DNA of 64,000 nucleotides. Origin: an uncultured Flavobacteriales bacterium (GTDB lineage Bacteria; Bacteroidota; Bacteroidia; Flavobacteriales_D; Crocinitomicaceae). Positions 59,286 through 64,000 of this stretch are shown here, piece after piece (the stretch's first letter is position 1; each line of letters begins with the position of its first letter). The notes beneath the pieces were generated by a model. The model saw only the letters and a program-made list of their open reading frames with translations, was not told the origin of the DNA and searched no databases. A program made the translations under genes and the position numbers. The DNA lies in NCBI GenBank assembly GCA_943789205.1, contig CALSTG010000001.1:734435-798434 (forward strand), read 5' to 3'.

Positions 59286-60576
59286 CCTCTTTTTTCATAT
59301 CATTTTTTATATTCCGATACTGGTTCATGGGCAAGTTGAACCTGATTCTAATAGAATCAATCTGTTTGAAACCGTTTGTATCGACTCGAATGCTGTGAAT
59401 CAATTTCCGTTTATAAATTTTGATGAAAATGTTTTCATATTCCCCTCTAGTGACAACGGAAGTTGGGATGAGCTATACACCTCAATGGATTCTATGATTC
59501 GATTTAAAGATCGAAAACTAAATTTTTACCATATTGGAGGCTCTCATATTCAAGCTGATATTTATACCCATGATTTTAGGAGCTTTTTACAAAGAAATTG
59601 GCCAGGACTCGGAGGTCATAGAGGCCTCGTTTTTCCATTTAATTTAGCGAGAACAAATAATCCAAGCAATTATCGATTCACCTCATCGAATAGCTGGAGT
59701 GGTTATCGAAGCGTGATTCAACGTCCTGAGTTTGTACACTACGGTATCACAGGAGCGGCAATCTCCTGCTCAGACTCGCTTATAGACTTGAATTTCATCT
59801 ACAAGAAAACAAGAGTGAGCCCTCCTATTGAGGCTATTAGAATCTATCACAATAGTGGTGTTATTCCTTTTGAATTTAATTTTGGATCAAATGAATTATT
59901 AATCGAGTCCGTTCGTCGCTGTTCTGAAATGGGATATACAGAAATTCAGTTTACCGATGCTATTGATACTTTAGATATCCAATTTATACGAAACACTAAA
60001 GAAAAGTACAGATTGGATCTTTATGGATTTGAGCTCATGAATGCACAACCAGGTATTTCATATAATTCAATTGGAATAAATGGTGCAGGATTATATACCT
60101 ATTTGGATAACGAGTTCTTTTTAAGGGACCTTAAACAAACGCCTCCTGACTTTTTTGCTTTTTCTGTTGGTACAAATGACGGTTTTGTCCCATATGCTAG
60201 CTTCAAACCTGAGGTCTACAAGAAAAACCTCGAAGCAATGGTTAAGATTGTTTTAGAGGCCAATCCAAAATGCGCCATCCTTCTTACTGTCCCAAATGAT
60301 TGTTATTATAAAAGACGTTATCCAAATAAAAACACGGACAGACAAAGAGCTGTAATAATTGAGCTTGCTTCTAAATATAAAACTGCAGTTTGGGACTTTT
60401 ACGGTTTCATGGGAGGCCTTGGATCTTCTGATACATGGAAAAATGCGGGCTTAATGAGAAATGACCTTGTTCATTTCACCAAAGAGGGATATCATCTAAA
60501 GGGTGAGCTTTACATTGATGCTTTTTTAAAGTACTTGAATCAAAAGGAATGCGAACAGGAAAATATAAACTTTTAG
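59278..60576 (+). CDS. Secreted SGNH-hydrolase-like protein
   Basis: The 432-residue protein has a signal peptide (MNSLFFHIIFYIPILVHGQ) and SGNH blocks. The Ser lies in FYHIGGSHIQAD (block I reads GGSH instead of the usual GDS). GTNDGF is block III, and DLVHFTKEGYHL provides the C-terminal Asp-x-x-His. The change at the usual Asp of GDS is odd but the Ser is kept. It is similar in layout to the preceding protein, so the pair may be an old duplication. Paired with the MBOAT gene two bases downstream, it probably acts in periplasmic or surface O-acylation. Confidence 0.75.
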   Translation: MNSLFFHIIFYIPILVHGQVEPDSNRINLFETVCIDSNAVNQFPFINFDENVFIFPSSDNGSWDELYTSMDSMIRFKDRKLNFYHIGGSHIQADIYTHDFRSFLQRNWPGLGGHRGLVFPFNLARTNNPSNYRFTSSNSWSGYRSVIQRPEFVHYGITGAAISCSDSLIDLNFIYKKTRVSPPIEAIRIYHNSGVIPFEFNFGSNELLIESVRRCSEMGYTEIQFTDAIDTLDIQFIRNTKEKYRLDLYGFELMNAQPGISYNSIGINGAGLYTYLDNEFFLRDLKQTPPDFFAFSVGTNDGFVPYASFKPEVYKKNLEAMVKIVLEANPKCAILLTVPNDCYYKRRYPNKNTDRQRAVIIELASKYKTAVWDFYGFMGGLGSSDTWKNAGLMRNDLVHFTKEGYHLKGELYIDAFLKYLNQKECEQENINF

Positions 60577-60577
60577 G

Positions 60578-62239
60578 ATGGAGAGGCTGATACAACTTTT
60601 TTCTTTTGATGAAGCGCAACCCTTGATCTTCACTCAGCTTGATTTTTGGATTTTCTTTTTAATTGTTCTTTCGATTTTCAGTTTCATTCAAAAACATAAG
60701 CTAACTAGGAGTATTTTTCTTTTTGTCGTAAGTCTTTTCTTCTATTTCAAAACCTCTGGATTGCTAGTTTTGCTGCTAAGCGCAAGTATTATACTAAATT
60801 ACTTTATAGGAAGAGGACTTGGGAAAACAAGCTCAAAAATCCATAAAAAAGTTTTTGTCACCCTATCCGTATTGTTCAATCTGCTTACGCTTGGATACTT
60901 CAAATACGCCTACTTTTTTACAGATTCATTTAATGAAATGTTTCATACTAAATATGAAGTCTTTAATGTTTTTGCTCGCATGGCCAACAGTTTTATGGGG
61001 GGCGGAAGTTTTGCAGATAATATTGTACTTCCCGTTGGAGTTTCATTCTTCACCTTTCAAAGCATAAGCTATGTTGTTGATATATATAGGAAAGAAGTCC
61101 AACCTGTTCAAAACTTCTTCGATTACGCCTTTTTTGTTAGCTTTTTCCCGCAGCTTGTTGCAGGACCAATTGTTAGAGCTAGAGATTTCATTCCGCAAAT
61201 CAGAAAACCATTTCAGCTAAACCACAATGAATTTAGCTGGGCTATTATTCAAATTGTAAAAGGGATTCTAAAGAAAGTTGTTCTTGCCGATTATATAGCT
61301 ATTCATTTTATAGATAAAGTTGTTGATGCACCCGAGGCATTTCCTGGATTTATAAGTATTCTGGCAATGTGGGGTTATTCACTACAAATCTATGGTGACT
61401 TTTCCGGCTACACAGATATAGCAATCGGGGTATCAAGATTAATGGGATTTAAGCTCCTGGAGAATTTCAACTCACCATACAAAGCAATAAACGTAGCTGA
61501 TTTTTGGAGGCGTTGGCACAAGTCATTAGGCTCCTGGCTTAGAGACTACTTGTATATTCCTCTGGGAGGAAACCGAGGTGGAGGCATAGGCACCTATATT
61601 GCAACTCTAGTTATTTTAATCTTTATGGTTTTTATAACGCAATGGTATTGGTTGATTTTCATCTACCTCGGTCTAATGCTCCTTTACATAGTTTTTTCTT
61701 TATTATTTGTCAACTTTAAAAAATACATACATCGAGACCTAAACCTTCTTATAACGATGGTTTTAGGAGGGCTCTGGCATGGAGCAAGTGAGAATTTTGT
61801 CATCTGGGGTGCTATGAATGGAATTGCCCTTATTCTTTACAATCATTGGAAAAAAATTAGCCCTTATGAGCAATTAAATAATTGGGGTGTTCATATTTGG
61901 AAAATATTTATCACCTTCAATTTCATCACCTTTACTAGAATTTGGTTTCGACTTGAAAAAGATGGTGCGCCTTCGCAGATGCTTCATCAAATCTGGCACA
62001 ACTTTGAATTAAATCAAGAATCCATATCGATACTTTTAGAAGGATTTGACATCGCATTGCTCGTAATGCTTATTGGATATATCATTCACTGGTTACCCGG
62101 TAAAACCAAATTGTTTGGAGAAAAATTATTCACTAAACTACCCATGTATATACAATCTATTGTTGTTGCAATCATTCTTGTTTTTGTTTATCAGGCCTTT
62201 TCTGACACTTTCAAACCCTTTGTTTATTTTCAGTTTTAG
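60578..62239 (+). CDS. MBOAT-family O-acyltransferase (AlgI-like)
   Basis: The 553-residue membrane protein has about eleven to twelve hydrophobic helices. It has the MBOAT signatures FFPQLVAGPIVRARDFIPQI, YGDFSGYTDIAIGVSRLMGFKL, NVADFWRRWHKSLGSWLRDYLYIPLGGNRGG and the catalytic-His block LGGLWHGASENFVIWGAMNGIAL. In alginate, peptidoglycan and other O-acetylation systems this protein passes an acyl group across the inner membrane to a periplasmic SGNH partner. Here two such partners are encoded just upstream. The polymer acylated is not identified. It starts at an ATG one base after the previous stop. Confidence 0.9.
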   Translation: MERLIQLFSFDEAQPLIFTQLDFWIFFLIVLSIFSFIQKHKLTRSIFLFVVSLFFYFKTSGLLVLLLSASIILNYFIGRGLGKTSSKIHKKVFVTLSVLFNLLTLGYFKYAYFFTDSFNEMFHTKYEVFNVFARMANSFMGGGSFADNIVLPVGVSFFTFQSISYVVDIYRKEVQPVQNFFDYAFFVSFFPQLVAGPIVRARDFIPQIRKPFQLNHNEFSWAIIQIVKGILKKVVLADYIAIHFIDKVVDAPEAFPGFISILAMWGYSLQIYGDFSGYTDIAIGVSRLMGFKLLENFNSPYKAINVADFWRRWHKSLGSWLRDYLYIPLGGNRGGGIGTYIATLVILIFMVFITQWYWLIFIYLGLMLLYIVFSLLFVNFKKYIHRDLNLLITMVLGGLWHGASENFVIWGAMNGIALILYNHWKKISPYEQLNNWGVHIWKIFITFNFITFTRIWFRLEKDGAPSQMLHQIWHNFELNQESISILLEGFDIALLVMLIGYIIHWLPGKTKLFGEKLFTKLPMYIQSIVVAIILVFVYQAFSDTFKPFVYFQF

Positions 62240-62283
62240 GAATAAAAAGCGTGATTTACTTGACAAACGGGGTATGCATGTTG

Positions 62284-62291
62284 TATCTTTG
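62284..62291 (+). promoter_or_regulatory. Promoter -7 box of queA
   Basis: TATCTTTG is a perfect TANNTTTG box. A TTGAC at 62260-62264 lies about 20 bases upstream as a -33 candidate. The ATG is at 62326. Confidence 0.65.
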
Positions 62292-62325
62292 CATTCTTTG
62301 AATAGATAATGCTAAAATCCCAACT

Positions 62326-63384
62326 ATGAGTAAGATGAAATTATCGGAGTTTAACTTCGATCTTCCTGAAGAGCTAATTGCAAAATACCCAAGTGAAAAC
62401 AGAGATGAGTCTCGCTTGATGGTCGTCCATAAGGACACTGGAGAAATTGAGCATAAACAGTTTAAGGATATCATCGATTACTTCGATGAGGGAGATGTAA
62501 TGGTAATGAACAATACCCGTGTTTTCCCTGCAAGAATGTATGGAAATAAAGAAAAAACCGGTGCTAAAATTGAAGTATTTTTACTTAGAGAATTAAATAG
62601 AGACAGCCTTCTTTGGGATGTCTTGGTGGATCCAGCTAGGAAAATCAGAATTGGAAACAAATTGTATTTTGGGGAAGATGACTCTCTCGTTGCTGAAGTT
62701 ATAGACAATACAACTTCTAGAGGCAGGACATTACGCTTTCTTTTTGATGGGCCTTATGAAGACTTTAAAGCCAAAATTACTGAGCTTGGCGAGACACCTC
62801 TACCTAAATACATTAAAAGAGATGTTGAACCTTCTGATGAAGAACGATATCAAACTATTTTCGCAAAAGAAGAAGGCGCTGTTGCAGCACCAACTGCAGG
62901 TTTACATTTTTCGCGACAGCTACTTAAAAGATTAGAACTTAAGGGCATCGAATTTTCTGAAATCACGCTTCATGTTGGACTGGGAACATTCAGACCTGTG
63001 GAAGTTGAAGATTTAACCAAGCATAAAATGGATTCTGAGCAAGCAATCATAACTGAAACTGCATCCGAAATAGTAAATACTGCAAAGCGTGCTAAACGAA
63101 AAGTTTGTGCTGTTGGTACAACATCAATGAGAACTATTGAAACTGCGGTAACAACAGACGGATTCTTAAAGCCGTATGAAGGATGGACCAATAAATTCAT
63201 TTTTCCTCCTTATGAATTTAGTATTGCGAATTGTTTGATTACAAATTTCCATACGCCCCTATCTACATTATTGATGATGATATCAGCATTCTGTGGTCAC
63301 GACTTGATGAAAAAAACATACGAAGAGGCAGTAAAAGAAAAGTATCGCTTTTATTCGTATGGTGATGCCATGTTGATTATCTAA
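62326..63384 (+). CDS. queA: S-adenosylmethionine:tRNA ribosyltransferase-isomerase
   Basis: The 352-residue enzyme transfers the ribosyl part of SAM to 7-aminomethyl-7-deazaguanine in tRNA to give epoxyqueuosine. It shows [78 protein letters not shown] and [23 protein letters not shown]. Near the end are [11 protein letters not shown] and [13 protein letters not shown]. The length and motif order are normal for the family. It is monocistronic and convergent with tyrS. Confidence 0.96.
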   Translation: MSKMKLSEFNFDLPEELIAKYPSENRDESRLMVVHKDTGEIEHKQFKDIIDYFDEGDVMVMNNTRVFPARMYGNKEKTGAKIEVFLLRELNRDSLLWDVLVDPARKIRIGNKLYFGEDDSLVAEVIDNTTSRGRTLRFLFDGPYEDFKAKITELGETPLPKYIKRDVEPSDEERYQTIFAKEEGAVAAPTAGLHFSRQLLKRLELKGIEFSEITLHVGLGTFRPVEVEDLTKHKMDSEQAIITETASEIVNTAKRAKRKVCAVGTTSMRTIETAVTTDGFLKPYEGWTNKFIFPPYEFSIANCLITNFHTPLSTLLMMISAFCGHDLMKKTYEEAVKEKYRFYSYGDAMLII

Positions 63385-63397
63385 TAGCTAGGATTTA

Positions 63398-64000
63398 TTA
63401 ATCTATTACAATAATGTAATTTGACTTTTTTCCTTTACCTAGCAGTAGGTATTTGTCATTAATCAGGTTACTTTCTTTAACGAGGAATGCTTCATTTACT
63501 TTCTGCTTATTCACAGAAATAGCGTTTGCCTTTAATGCACGTCGTGCCTCTCCATTTGACGAAAGAAATCCAGATTTACCGGCTAAAAGCTCTATAATTG
63601 AAGCCCCATTTTCTAGCTCAGAACGAGAAATATGTGCTTGAGGAACGCCATCAAAAATCTCTAAAAATTCAGAAGAGGACAATCGCAGTAAATCTTCTTG
63701 AGTAGACTTTCCAAATAAGATTTTTGATGCATTAACTGCCTGCTCATATGCTTCATTTCCGTGCACTCGTATCGTAATATCTTCAGCTAACTTCTTTTGA
63801 AGCGACCGCATATGAGGTGCTTCATCATGCTCTTTTTGCATAGCACGGACCTCATCCTGATTAAACAAAGTGAAAATCTTTATAAAATTAGTAGCGTCCT
63901 CATCAGAGGTGTTGAGCCAATATTGATAAAAGGCATACGGTGAGGTCTTCTCTTTATCTAACCATATGTTTCCACTTTCAGTTTTACCGAACTTCGTTCC
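63398..64000 (-). CDS. tyrS: Tyrosyl-tRNA synthetase, C-terminal part (gene runs off the right edge)
   Basis: The open frame continues to the window end, so only about 200 C-terminal residues are seen. Near the edge the class I KMSKS-like loop reads GTKFGKTESGNIWLDKEKTSPYAFYQYW. Then come the helical domain (FNQDEVRAMQKEHDEAPHMRSLQKKLAEDITIRVHG) and the C-terminal S4 RNA-binding domain (GEARRALKANAISVNKQKVNEA ... LLGKGKKSNYIIVI). This matches bacterial TyrS. The enzyme charges tRNA-Tyr. Confidence 0.93.
   Translation of the reverse strand, partial: GTKFGKTESGNIWLDKEKTSPYAFYQYWLNTSDEDATNFIKIFTLFNQDEVRAMQKEHDEAPHMRSLQKKLAEDITIRVHGNEAYEQAVNASKILFGKSTQEDLLRLSSSEFLEIFDGVPQAHISRSELENGASIIELLAGKSGFLSSNGEARRALKANAISVNKQKVNEAFLVKESNLINDKYLLLGKGKKSNYIIVID

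Noticed and set aside
1-64000. tRNA or rRNA genes, prophage or insertion sequences
   Set aside because: No cloverleaf, rRNA core sequence, transposase or phage structural gene was recognised by eye. A tRNAscan or ISfinder search would settle it.

Overview
The window looks like chromosomal DNA of a marine or freshwater member of the Bacteroidota, most likely order Flavobacteriales. Four things point there: an AT-rich composition; promoters of the Bacteroidota type (-7 box TANNTTTG) ahead of many genes; a giant SprA-type translocon protein of the type IX secretion system (T9SS) in the order maeB-ruvA-sprA; and secreted proteins with T9SS sorting tails (a lysyl-endopeptidase-like protease and a CHU_C-type adhesin). 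No species can be named from sequence alone.

Layout. Positions 1-8306 (minus strand) hold one tightly overlapping operon for surface polysaccharide precursors. It has a DegT aminotransferase, UDP-glucose dehydrogenase, UDP-xylose synthase, an N-acetyltransferase, a WlbA-like oxidoreductase, a UDP-HexNAc dehydrogenase, dTDP-glucose dehydratase, a CpsB-type phosphatase and a partial SixA-type phosphatase. Together they should make UDP-GlcNAc(3NAc)A-type, UDP-xylose and dTDP-4-keto-6-deoxyglucose sugars. Positions 8454-11117 hold a beta-barrel protein, Kdo transferase and a decayed YwqK/MORN-like gene. Positions 11118-16307 hold a PurF homologue and a response regulator-TonB receptor-HMA operon. 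Positions 16414-25568 hold the secreted protease, the 2-oxoglutarate dehydrogenase genes sucAB, malic enzyme and ruvA, followed by sprA and an acetyltransferase up to 33378.

Positions 33379-34224 contain no protein gene. They hold three tandem, independently promoted copies of a structured non-coding RNA with clear compensatory base changes. This is the most interesting element of the window. Positions 34225-44526 hold a cyclase, glyS, a YD-repeat protein, a 1526-residue repeat protein and a PpiD-like chaperone. Positions 44523-52471 (minus) hold the operon urocanate hydratase-membrane protein-phospholipase C and a CUB/P-domain adhesin. Positions 52600-55756 hold a split transketolase with a von Willebrand A protein between its halves. 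Positions 55759-64000 hold a YyaL-type protein, an SGNH-SGNH-MBOAT O-acylation operon, queA and a partial tyrS.

Four genes that are otherwise intact (a nucleotide-sugar dehydrogenase, a DegT aminotransferase, a TonB receptor and sprA) are each broken by one extra base, always a +1 shift. In every case the extra base can be read as a T after a complete codon. Sequencing error, real mutation and +1 recoding are all possible, and the sequence alone cannot decide between them.
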